In this document: piece by piece, positions 34,881 to 42,933 of the stretch
How positions within the stretch are numbered: the first letter of the stretch is position 1
How the letters are laid out: each line of letters opens with the position of its first letter
Source: Blautia sp.
Lineage (GTDB): Bacteria > Bacillota > Clostridia > Lachnospirales > Lachnospiraceae
Assembly: GCA_017463155.1 (NCBI GenBank)
Contig: JAFTPT010000008.1
Coordinates: forward strand, 62,001 to 126,000
DNA length: 64,000 nt
Reading direction: 5' to 3'
The notes under the pieces: model-generated
Told to the model about the DNA's origin: nothing
Databases searched by the model: none
The model's input: the letters and a program-made list of their open reading frames with translations, nothing else
Translations under genes and position numbers: made by a program

Positions 34881-34929
34881 CCTCCTGTAAAGAATTCTGT
34901 CAACAGTTACAGAAAAACTTTACAGGAGG
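34881..34929 (-). promoter_or_regulatory. Nested inverted repeat covering recombinase ribosome site
   Basis: CCTCCTGTAAAG (34881-34892) and CTTTACAGGAGG (34918-34929) form a 12-bp stem enclosing TTCTGT/ACAGAA (34896, 34910). On the minus strand the arm next to the start codon contains the AGGAGG site. It could be a translational lock or a recombination site for the enzyme. Confidence 0.6.
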
Positions 34930-35122
34930 AGCACGACAGGACTTGAAGAAAACGATAAAAAACGATAGACTCATAACCGTGGGGAATCCTTACGGTATGA
35001 GAGCGAAGTCGGCAAACAGAGCAGTCATCCGTGGGGATTCTTTCTTTTTGGGATAAGCCTATCGTAAAAGAAAAAGTCCGCCGATGCAACGGCGGAATGA
35101 AAAAACAAGAAAGGCTTCACGC

Positions 35123-35142
35123 GCAAGCGTGATTTGGTTCAA
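35123..35142 (+). repeat. Inverted repeat, right copy
   Basis: GCAAGCGTGATTTGGTTCAA; see the left copy at 32652-32671. Confidence 0.8.
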
Positions 35143-35171
35143 TGCTTCGATCTCCATGATGCAGGCCCATT

Positions 35172-36469
35172 CAAGTGCGGGTGAAGCGGTTTCGGAGGTG
35201 GTCTCCACGCTCCGGAACATGGACAGATCCCTGCAGAAATACATGTATACGAAGACGGATTCCTACCTGGAGGATTACCACTCCTTTTTTACTCAGCTGC
35301 AGAGGAACAAGCCCAATCTGGATGAGCATGTCGATCGTTTTGATTCGACCAATGCCGTGCGGAATACGAGAGCTGTGCTTGAGCAGTATATTGAACAGTA
35401 TGCGTCCATGCCGGTCTCAGAACTCCGAAGCGCTACGCCGCTTGCCCTGAACACGATGGAGAGTAATCTGAACTATGTGCTGGATTCCGTGATCAGCAGC
35501 AGCTCCCGGATGACCACCAGGGACATGATGGAGGATTATCAGGCCTATCGGAAGCTCCAGGTCATGATCACGATCACACTGCTTGTGATCTGCCTGGTGG
35601 CCGTGATCCTTGCGATGAACCTGTCCCGCCGGCTGACCAAACCGATCGTGGAGCTGACGAACAAGATGAGTTCCCTGGCAGAGGGGGATTTCCATGTGGA
35701 CAAGCTGGATATCCATACCAATGATGAGATACAGGTGATCGGTGAGAAATTCAATGAGATGACCGACGCCATCGACGCATATGTAAAAAAGATCAATCAG
35801 CTGTCCATTGAACAGCAGCATTCCGTTGAACTTCGGAATGCCGCGAAGCTGATGCAGCTGAAGACACTTCAGGCACAGATCAGCCCGCATTTTCTGTACA
35901 ATACACTGAATGCGGGCGCTGCGCTTGCCATGCAGGAGGAGGCGGACAAGACCGGAGAATTCCTGGTGCAGCTTTCCAGGCTGTTCCGCTATAATCTGGC
36001 CGATCTCAGCATAGACACGACGTTTCAGGAGGAACTCCAGCACGTGGATCTTTACATGGATATTGTCAACATACGGTATTCCGGTAAGATCCAGTACCAA
36101 AAGAACATCCAGGATGAATGCAGAAATGTGACGATGCCCCGGATGATCCTGCAGCCCATCGTGGAGAATTCGATCCTCCATGGTCTGGCACGGACGTCCC
36201 GGAAGCCGGAGCTTTGTATTTCCGCCTGCATAGAGGATGGAGTGCTGAAGATCGAGGTATATGACAATGGCGCCGGCATGGACAGTAAAACCCTTGCGGC
36301 GATCAACAGCGACAACGCATCCCTGTATCGGAACCAGTCCTCCGGCCTGGGACTTTCAAATATCATCAACCGGCTGCAGCTTTTTTACCAGTCCGACAAT
36401 GTAATCAGCATTGAGAGTGAGGAGGGAAGTTATACGCGGGTCATATTGACGATTCCTATGCATATGTAG
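35172..36469 (+). pseudogene. Sensor histidine kinase, 3' fragment (YesM-type)
   Basis: Remaining part of a membrane sensor kinase: about 110 residues of extracellular helical region, second transmembrane helix (LQVMITITLLVICLVAVILA), HAMP domain (RRLTKPIVELTNKMSSLAEGDF), and His_kinase domain with phospho-His in QISPHFLYNTLNAG. The ATPase has VENSILHGL, YDNGAGMD and SSGLGLSNI. The frame stays open back into the element (ATG at 35084) but no ribosome site is seen there, so a truncated, unanchored product is at best weakly made. The paired response regulator starts 25 bases downstream. Confidence 0.88.
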
Positions 36470-36494
36470 TGTAATCTGACAGGAGGACAGCGAT

Positions 36495-38006
36495 ATGTAT
36501 AAGATAGTAATTGTAGATGATGAAACGATGATCGTGGAATCCTGTAAGCTGATCATTGAGCGGGAAATGGGAACGCTTTTTGAGGTGTATACGGCTTTCT
36601 CCGGTGAGGAAGCTCTGCTGATCCTTGAAAAGGAGGACATCAGGATCGTCCTGACAGATATTCTGATGCCCGGAATGACAGGCCTTGACCTGATCAGGCG
36701 GGCACATGAAAAAAATAAAAACCCTGCCTTTATCCTGATCACGGCGTACGATGATTTTGATTACGCCAAGGAAGCCATAAAGCTCGGCGCGATCGATTAT
36801 ATTCTGAAGCCGATCAACAAATCGATCCTGATCGAATGCCTGAAAAGGGTGACAGATATACTTGAAAAGGAACAGGAGAGCAGGATCAGGATCCTGGAAT
36901 ACCAGGAGCAGCATCATAAGATCCTTCCGTTCATCGAGGAGAGCCTCGTTGAGATGGCGCTTTACAGCACCGGTAAAACGACGGAGATCACCTACTGTTC
37001 GTCGATCCTGGATCTGGATCTTTCCACCGGTACGGTGGTATGCCTGCATTGCAGTGACAGCCAGAGCATGAGCAAGGTGATCCGCTACATCAAGGCCAAG
37101 GAAAAATGTGCGGCAGGAAAGCTTGGGAGCGACTTTACGGTCATGCTGTTCCCGAGAGACAGGACAAGGGCGGAGGAGACGGAGAGAACGCGTCTTGCCG
37201 CGGTTTTTGACAGGACAGACGAAGCGTTCCGCAAGCAGGGCGTTAAGCTGGTCTATGGGATCGGGGAACTGTGGACGGATACCGGCGGTATCCGTATGTC
37301 CTACGAGCAGGCCAGGGACAGCCTCAGGATGGCGGCCTCCTCAACGTTCTCCCATACCGTCGAAAATGAGTTTGCAGGATTGCTTCTGCAGGGAGATCCC
37401 GGATGTCTGGATAAGTTCAACGAGCTGTATGAACGGTATTACCGGAAATATGAATCCAATACGGAATCCCTGAAGAACTCGTTGCTGCCTCTGTACCATG
37501 TCGTCATGGAATCATTCGCCGAAACGGAGACAAAGGAGTTTCTCCGGAAGGAGGAGAAGTACCTGCACGAGATACCGTCTTCCCGTCTTCTCCGGGATTA
37601 TCTGGTGTCAATGATCGGGAAAGCCTGTGAGCAGAACCGGATCGTCTACATGAAAAACAGTGACCAGATCGTAGACAAGGTCGCAAAATATGTCCGGGAA
37701 CACTATGCGGACAGCCTGATGCTGGAGGATCTGACAAAGCGGTTCAATTACAGTATGGCGTATCTGAGCCACATCTTTCATAAAAAACGGGGGATCACGC
37801 TGTCTGATTATATAACGGATATACGGATGGAGAAGGCGAATGAGCTTCTGGCAGGAACCACCCTGTCCATACAGGAGATCGCCGAGAAAACCGGCTACAG
37901 CAATTCAAACTACTTCAGCCGGAAATACAAGAAGGTATTTGGCGTCACACCTACGGAATTTGCCCAAAAACAAAAAGAAAAGGAAGAGAGAGGATTTGTC
38001 CGATGA
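36495..38006 (+). CDS. AraC-type two-component response regulator (YesN-like)
   Basis: 503 residues: receiver domain at 1-120 (acidic pair VDDE, phospho-Asp in IRIVLTDILMPGMTG, Lys in DYILKPINK), an ill-defined middle region, and a C-terminal AraC DNA-binding domain with two HTH units (LMLEDLTKRFNYSMAYLSHIFHKKRG; LSIQEIAEKTGYSNSNYFSRKYKKVFG). ACAGGAGGAC precedes the ATG. It partners the split kinase upstream and overlaps the UroD-family gene by 4 bases. It probably controls the transporter locus; with the kinase broken it may be unphosphorylated. Confidence 0.93.
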   Translation: MYKIVIVDDETMIVESCKLIIEREMGTLFEVYTAFSGEEALLILEKEDIRIVLTDILMPGMTGLDLIRRAHEKNKNPAFILITAYDDFDYAKEAIKLGAIDYILKPINKSILIECLKRVTDILEKEQESRIRILEYQEQHHKILPFIEESLVEMALYSTGKTTEITYCSSILDLDLSTGTVVCLHCSDSQSMSKVIRYIKAKEKCAAGKLGSDFTVMLFPRDRTRAEETERTRLAAVFDRTDEAFRKQGVKLVYGIGELWTDTGGIRMSYEQARDSLRMAASSTFSHTVENEFAGLLLQGDPGCLDKFNELYERYYRKYESNTESLKNSLLPLYHVVMESFAETETKEFLRKEEKYLHEIPSSRLLRDYLVSMIGKACEQNRIVYMKNSDQIVDKVAKYVREHYADSLMLEDLTKRFNYSMAYLSHIFHKKRGITLSDYITDIRMEKANELLAGTTLSIQEIAEKTGYSNSNYFSRKYKKVFGVTPTEFAQKQKEKEERGFVR

Positions 38007-39106
38007 GTGAAATGACAAGAAAAGAACGGCTTCTGGCAGCCATGCGGCGGGAGCCCTGCGACAGGCTGCCGACACAGATCGATTTTTCGCCCAAAATGCT
38101 GGATATCATGTGCGACTGCTTCGGAAAGCCAAAAAGAGGTGAAGAGGAGCTCCTGGATGTGACCGACAACCATCTGGTCTACGGGTTTCTGAATGATACG
38201 TTCGGGATGATCCGGAAAAGAGCACTTCCGCCGGAGGATATCGCCCTGGATAACTGGAGATGCGGCTTTGACATGCGTCAGGAAGGAATCTCGCCCCAGG
38301 TCTATCCGCTTGCGGATTTTGAGGACACCATCGATTCCTATGAATTCCCGGATCCGAACGCGCCGGGACTGACGGACTGGGCAGAGGAGACGATCCACAA
38401 GTGGCGTGATCAGTACATTGTCGCCTCCTATCAGGTGACCTGCCTTCTTGAGAGAATGCAGGCAATGCTCGGTTATGAGAACTGCCTGTTTGCGTTGGCG
38501 GATGATGAAGTGGAGGAAAAGGTTGATTATCTTCTCGATGGTATCACCGATTACCAGGTGGCTATGGCTAAACGGTATGTAAAGCTGGGCGTCACCTGCG
38601 GCAGGACCGGAGATGATTACGGCTCTCAGCGGGGCATGATGCTGTCGCCGGGCATGTGGAGAGAAAAATTCAAACCGCGCCTGAAACGGATCATCGATGT
38701 GTACAAAGAAGCCGGCCTTCCGCACATTCATCATTCCTGCGGAAACATCCTTCCCATTATCCCGGACCTGATTGAGCTGGGGATCGATGTGCTGAACAAT
38801 GTGCAGCCGGAAGCCATGCCGAGGAGCGAGGTCAAAAAATACCGGGGGCAGATTACCTTCTACGGTGGGATCTCCACGCAGGATATCCTGCCGCACGGTA
38901 CCCCGGAGGATATCTATGAGGAGGTACGTTCCTGTCTGGAGGACTTCGGAAAAGATACAGGCGTGATCCTCTCACCGGGGATCTCCGTGGTGTCCGATGT
39001 TCCGCTTCGCAACGTAAATGCGTTGTTTTCTGCGTTTAATGAATTAAACGGATCAAAATACACGCTGATCCCGGAGGAACACTTTTTCCGTGGCGCATCC
39101 GTGTAG
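38003..39106 (+). CDS. UroD/MtaA-family protein
   Basis: 367 residues of the uroporphyrinogen decarboxylase superfamily, in the branch that includes MtaA/CmuA-type methylcobamide methyltransferases: ERLLAAMRREPCDRLPTQIDF opening, LPHIHHSCGNILPIIPDLIELGIDVLNNVQ (HxC zinc-type motif), and FYGGISTQDILPHGTPEDI ending with LSPGISVVSDVP. No haem genes surround it, so true UroD activity is unlikely. No corrinoid protein gene is nearby either. Co-operonic with the two-component and binding-protein genes. Probable methyl or C1 group removal from the transported compound is inference. Confidence 0.8.
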   Translation: MSEMTRKERLLAAMRREPCDRLPTQIDFSPKMLDIMCDCFGKPKRGEEELLDVTDNHLVYGFLNDTFGMIRKRALPPEDIALDNWRCGFDMRQEGISPQVYPLADFEDTIDSYEFPDPNAPGLTDWAEETIHKWRDQYIVASYQVTCLLERMQAMLGYENCLFALADDEVEEKVDYLLDGITDYQVAMAKRYVKLGVTCGRTGDDYGSQRGMMLSPGMWREKFKPRLKRIIDVYKEAGLPHIHHSCGNILPIIPDLIELGIDVLNNVQPEAMPRSEVKKYRGQITFYGGISTQDILPHGTPEDIYEEVRSCLEDFGKDTGVILSPGISVVSDVPLRNVNALFSAFNELNGSKYTLIPEEHFFRGASV

Positions 39107-39182
39107 GAAAGATCCGGGAAGATATCGCGTGGCCATGGCGTTCCTTTAATGAAAGGGCTTGAACAGGAGACAGGGTGAGAAC

Positions 39183-40190
39183 ATGGATAGAAAAAGGACG
39201 CTGGCAGCAGTTCTGGCGATGATCCTGCTGATCGTAGGAGGGTGCGGCTCCTCATCAGACGAAACAGGCAGACAGAACGTGTCGGACCTGAAACCTGAAG
39301 AAGGGAAGAACCTGTATGTGATCGCAACGGTTCTTTCCGGGCTGAATTATTTTGACGCCTGCAAAAAGGCCATGGAAACGGTGGAAGCCGAGATGAATGT
39401 CACGACCGCCTTCGTCGGACCGGAGGACTATAACCTGGAGGAGCTGATCAGCATGATCAAGGAGCTGACAGATTCCGGCAATGCCTACGGTTTGATCCTT
39501 CCCGGCTGGGAAGATGCGCTCGTGCCCTCGATCAACAGGGCGGTGGAGAGCGGAATGTACGTCTGCACCGTGAGCCAGGATCTTCCGGATTCCGAACGGA
39601 TGATGTACGTCGGCCAGGATAATTATGCCGTTGGAATCCGGATGGCAGAGCTGATCCGGGAGCGGTATCACGATAGAGCCAATATTGTCGTGATGCGCAG
39701 CATGTCACAGACCAATACCGCGGAACGGATGCGCGGAATGGAATCCGTTCTCGGCAGCAGCCCGGACATCACACTGATCGCAGACATAGATACAAAAAAT
39801 GATATGGACATTGCCAGGCAGAAGGCGGCAGCATTGGATACAAGCTACCCGGATGCAGATGTGATCATCGCGGCGGACGGGATCAGTTCAGCCGCGCTGG
39901 CAAAAGAATACAGCCGGTCCGGAGATGCTCCGCTGGTCCTCTGCACCGACGGGGATCCGGCTGTGTTGGAGGCTGTCCGGAAGGGCAAGGTGGACGATAC
40001 TCTGGTTGAGAATGCGGCGCTCGATATCTACCTTGCAATCTCCGAAGGAGAACGGCGCTGCAGTTCCGGACTGCAGCTGTCCGCCGACGACAAGGCGGCA
40101 GGTGTTCAGCTGGGGATCTCCTACATTGATACCGGCTTTACGATCGTGAACAAGGAGAATATCGATTATTATTTCGAAAACGCCGGATGA
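39183..40190 (+). CDS. Lipoprotein sugar-binding protein, SBP2 (sensor-associated)
   Basis: 335-residue RbsB-like binding protein with a proper lipobox: AAVLAMILLIVGGCGSSSD, so it is membrane-tethered. The fold segments mirror SBP1 (LYVIATVLSGLNYFDA, LPGWEDALVPSINRAVESG, VSQDLPDSERMMYVGQDN, TIVNKENIDYYFE). It lies after kinase-regulator-UroD genes, not beside the permease. The position suggests that SBP2 presents ligand to the kinase, as in three-component sensors, while SBP1 serves uptake. This split is inferred. Confidence 0.88.
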   Translation: MDRKRTLAAVLAMILLIVGGCGSSSDETGRQNVSDLKPEEGKNLYVIATVLSGLNYFDACKKAMETVEAEMNVTTAFVGPEDYNLEELISMIKELTDSGNAYGLILPGWEDALVPSINRAVESGMYVCTVSQDLPDSERMMYVGQDNYAVGIRMAELIRERYHDRANIVVMRSMSQTNTAERMRGMESVLGSSPDITLIADIDTKNDMDIARQKAAALDTSYPDADVIIAADGISSAALAKEYSRSGDAPLVLCTDGDPAVLEAVRKGKVDDTLVENAALDIYLAISEGERRCSSGLQLSADDKAAGVQLGISYIDTGFTIVNKENIDYYFENAG

Positions 40191-40260
40191 AAAAGACAGG
40201 GGACGGTTCTGTGTCTTGTTTGACTCGACAAACAAGACACAGAACCGTCCCCTGTCTTTT
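40191..40260. repeat. Perfect 32-bp inverted repeat with GGGGACGGTTCT core
   Basis: Arms 40191-40222 and 40229-40260 are perfectly complementary around the loop ACTCGA. The outer parts read AAAAGACAGGGGACGG and CCGTCCCCTGTCTTTT. It lies exactly between convergent SBP2 and iolG, starts right after the SBP2 stop, and with flanking A and T runs should terminate both transcripts. Same family as 10790-10910 and 22881-22907. Confidence 0.95.
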
Positions 40261-40274
40261 TTTTGTCTTTTTCG

Positions 40275-41291
40275 TTAATCCATGCTCAGGCGTTCGTTCT
40301 CAAGGAAGCTCTGGCGGCATTTGAAAGCGATCTTCGTGGATGCGGTGCCGTCATAGACGTTCGGCGTGGGCTGTCTCTTCGCAAGGACTGCGTCACAGTA
40401 GACCTCCAGCTCGCGGATGTAGGCGAGATGCCATCTGGTAATGAAATCCTGGTAGCATTCCTGGCATACGCCGTTCTCGCTGAATACCTGGACCAGAGAA
40501 TCCGTCGGGGTAGCGCCGATGCGGAGCATGCCCTTGGTGCCGAGGATCTCGGTCTCGACGGCGGAGCCGTGCGCGGCGGTACGTCCTGCGAAGAAGAAGG
40601 CCATGATGTTGTTCTTCATCTGCATCATGCAGGCGACGTTGTCTCCGTCATCCCAATCCTTGTACTGCGGGAACTCATAGCAGCCGCCCAGTGCCCAGAG
40701 CTTGTCCGGCTCGGAGCCTGTCAGCCAGCGGATCAGGTCGATATCGTGGATGGACATGTCGATGAACTGACCGCCGGAACGGGGCGCGTAATCGAGAGTA
40801 CCCTCGATGATGGAACGGGGATCCTGGGAATAGCAGCGGACCAGGATGATGTCGCCGATGTCGCCGTTCTCGATCTTCTTCTTGGCGACTTCGTAGGAAT
40901 GGTCAAAGCGGCGCATGAAGCCAAGCATAAAGATCAGCTCCGGATGTGCTTCGATGATGGCTTCCGCCTGCTTGCATTTCTCTTCGGTCTCGGCCAGCGG
41001 CTTCTCGCAGAAGACATGCTTGCCGGCGTCCATGGCGATCTGGATCATCTCGACATGGGAGGCGGTATTGGTAACGATGGCGACAGCTTCCACATTCGGA
41101 TCGGCACACAGAGCCTTCGGGTCCGCATAGACGGCTTCTACGCCGAGTTCAGCGGCGACTTCCTTTGCGCGTGCTTCGTTGCCGTCACAGATGGCGACCA
41201 GCTCTGCGCCGGGGATACGGTTTGCCAGGTTGCAGGCATGCTCATAGCCGAGTCTGCCGACGCCGATGATACCAAATTTCACTTTTTTCAT
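40275..41291 (-). CDS. iolG: Inositol 2-dehydrogenase-like oxidoreductase
   Basis: NAD-dependent oxidation of myo-inositol (or a stereoisomer) to an inosose. The 338 residues are Gfo/Idh/MocA type: KFGIIGVGRLGYEHACNLAN (Rossmann), HVFCEKPLAETEEK (EKP motif with catalytic Lys), RSGGQFIDMSIHDIDLIRWL (catalytic Asp-His pair). Last gene of the minus-strand iol operon, 21 bases after iolE. The exact isomer (IolG versus IolX/IolW) cannot be told from sequence reading. Confidence 0.9.
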   Translation of the reverse strand: MKKVKFGIIGVGRLGYEHACNLANRIPGAELVAICDGNEARAKEVAAELGVEAVYADPKALCADPNVEAVAIVTNTASHVEMIQIAMDAGKHVFCEKPLAETEEKCKQAEAIIEAHPELIFMLGFMRRFDHSYEVAKKKIENGDIGDIILVRCYSQDPRSIIEGTLDYAPRSGGQFIDMSIHDIDLIRWLTGSEPDKLWALGGCYEFPQYKDWDDGDNVACMMQMKNNIMAFFFAGRTAAHGSAVETEILGTKGMLRIGATPTDSLVQVFSENGVCQECYQDFITRWHLAYIRELEVYCDAVLAKRQPTPNVYDGTASTKIAFKCRQSFLENERLSMD

Positions 41292-41312
41292 GAGAATTCT
41301 CCTCCCTTTTCA

Positions 41313-42212
41313 TTAAAGTCCTGTGTGTTCTTTGACGTATGCTCTTGCCATTCTGGCGTAATCCAGCGGATTCGCGATATCCGGATCCTGCTCGGCCTCC
41401 ACGATCAGCCAGCCTTCATAGTTGTATTCATCCAGAAGCCGGAAGACTTCCGGGAAGTCCACGCATCCCTCCGGATCGCCCGGTACGGTAAAGACGCCTT
41501 CCGGGATGGAACGAAGGAAGCTCTTGTTTTCCGCGTAGCATTTGTCCATGGCTTTTTTGCGGACGTTCTTGAGGTGAACGTGGGCGATACGGTCATGGTG
41601 CTTTTTGAGGATCTCGACCGGGTCCTCACCGGAGAAGGTCAGATGACCGGTATCATAGATCATGCTCACATACTTCGGATCCGTCATGGCAAGCATGCGG
41701 TCGATCTCGTCGGTCTTCTGCACCGTGGTGGTCATATGATGGTGATACACCATTTTCATACCGTTGTCAGCGGCAATTTTTCCAAGATGGTTGAGACCTT
41801 TTGCAAATACTTCCCATTCGTCATCATTCAGCACCTTTTTGTAAGAGAGAGGCGTATCCCACTGATGCTGGATGGAGAAGCTCTGGTCCGAAGTGTTGAT
41901 GAGGGTCGCGCCGATGGATTTCAGGAAATTCAGATGATCGATGTAGGCACGCTCATTCCACCACAGAGGCTGCTCGAGCAGGTAGGTGCTGATCCAGGCC
42001 GTGACGGCGGAAAGCCCGCGGCGCTCGAATTCCTTGTTCAGGATGGCCGGATTATGGGGGTACTGGCAGCCGATCTCGGTTCCGACATAGCCGGAAAGGG
42101 CGATCTCGCTGATGGTCTGCAGGAAGCTGTTTCCGGCGCCCATCTCGGGCATATCGTCTTCGGTCCAGGCGATCGGGGCGATGCCGATCCTGACTTTCTT
42201 GGGATCTAACAT
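41313..42212 (-). CDS. iolE: myo-Inosose-2 dehydratase
   Basis: Dehydrates 2-keto-myo-inositol to the cyclic diketone used by IolD. 299-residue xylose-isomerase-like TIM barrel: KVRIGIAPIAWTEDDMPEMG is the IolE opening, MKMVYHHHMTTTVQK and SMIYDTGHLTFSGEDPVEIL carry metal ligands, and HVHLKNVRKK follows. Length matches IolE. AGGAGGATAAATACC precedes the ATG. Confidence 0.93.
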   Translation of the reverse strand: MLDPKKVRIGIAPIAWTEDDMPEMGAGNSFLQTISEIALSGYVGTEIGCQYPHNPAILNKEFERRGLSAVTAWISTYLLEQPLWWNERAYIDHLNFLKSIGATLINTSDQSFSIQHQWDTPLSYKKVLNDDEWEVFAKGLNHLGKIAADNGMKMVYHHHMTTTVQKTDEIDRMLAMTDPKYVSMIYDTGHLTFSGEDPVEILKKHHDRIAHVHLKNVRKKAMDKCYAENKSFLRSIPEGVFTVPGDPEGCVDFPEVFRLLDEYNYEGWLIVEAEQDPDIANPLDYARMARAYVKEHTGL

Positions 42213-42272
42213 GGTATTTATCCTCCTTGATTTGTCGGGCCGCCGCTCTGGCGGCCCTCAATTGTTATTTAT

Positions 42273-42914
42273 TCAGGCGATGGCGGCCTCAACGGCCTTC
42301 AGGATCTCTTCGGAACGGCAGTTCCGGCGGAAGAGCTCCATGCGCTGTCCGGCAAAGGCTGCCTTGACGATATCAGCGACATCCGGATCCTCGGTCTTCA
42401 TGATCTCGGCAAGACTCCGGTGGGAGGCCTCCTTCAGCCTGGTCAGAAGATATGCGTTCCGCTGCTCCGAGGCGGCCGCATGGGGCGGATATCCGCCGCC
42501 GGGCGCTTTTACGAACAGCTTTTCAAAGACATATTCCAGATTGACTTCGGCGCCCCAGCCCCAGCCCTTCGCGAAGGGGAGGGACATGCAGTTCCCGCCG
42601 TTCACCTGGGTGAACAGGTAGGAGTCGGCCGGATCCACTACCAGGCCGCACTGGACGCCGGGCATGCTGTTGGCTGCCAGCATCGCGCCTTCGCCGGTCC
42701 CGCAGCCGGTGATCACAAAGTCAGCGGCACCGGAGGCAAGAAGAGCGGCGATAAATACAGCGTTCTGGTTGTAGGTCTGCCGGCTGTCATCCATGGAAAA
42801 CTGGCCGTAGTTCACAACACTGTGGCCGTTTTCTTCGGCCACTTTTTTGAGCGTATCGAAAACGATCTGATTCCGCTCGCAGGTACTCCATTCCATGACT
42901 AGTGCAATGTTCAT
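42273..42914 (-). CDS. RpiB/LacAB-family sugar-phosphate isomerase
   Basis: 213 residues. N-terminal RpiB-type half: MNIALVMEWSTCERNQIVFDTLKK and the phosphate-loop region DFVITGCGTGEGAMLAANSMPG; NGGNCMSLPFAKGWGWG follows. It is longer than RpiB (about 150) by a C-terminal tail. The start at 42914 follows CGGAGGATCGTGCAC. Placed between the Fe-alcohol dehydrogenase and iolE. A step on an inositol-derived intermediate is likely, but the substrate is unknown. Confidence 0.82.
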   Translation of the reverse strand: MNIALVMEWSTCERNQIVFDTLKKVAEENGHSVVNYGQFSMDDSRQTYNQNAVFIAALLASGAADFVITGCGTGEGAMLAANSMPGVQCGLVVDPADSYLFTQVNGGNCMSLPFAKGWGWGAEVNLEYVFEKLFVKAPGGGYPPHAAASEQRNAYLLTRLKEASHRSLAEIMKTEDPDVADIVKAAFAGQRMELFRRNCRSEEILKAVEAAIA

Positions 42915-42933
42915 GTGCACGATCCTCCGTTCT

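Larger units (their letters stand above)
32599..35171. mobile_element. IS91-type element with tyrosine recombinase, inside kinase gene
   Basis: The stretch splits a histidine kinase gene and holds, on the minus strand, a tyrosine recombinase and an IS91-type Y2 transposase overlapping by 14 bases. Some IS91-family elements are known to carry such a recombinase. Near-terminal inverted repeats are seen at 32652-32671 and 35123-35142 (19 of 20 match). The word CAAGTGCGGG occurs on both flanks (32589 and 35172). CAAG is one of the tetranucleotide targets known for the IS91 family. Exact ends are not proven. Confidence 0.8.

Noticed and set aside
35084-35171. In-frame upstream start for the kinase 3' fragment inside the element
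   Set aside because: No ribosome site before the ATG at 35084 and the encoded residues are repeat-derived; not annotated as the start of a real gene.
38003-39106. Genuine uroporphyrinogen decarboxylase (haem synthesis)
   Set aside because: No haem genes nearby, and the HxC motif and locus fit the MtaA/CmuA-like branch better.
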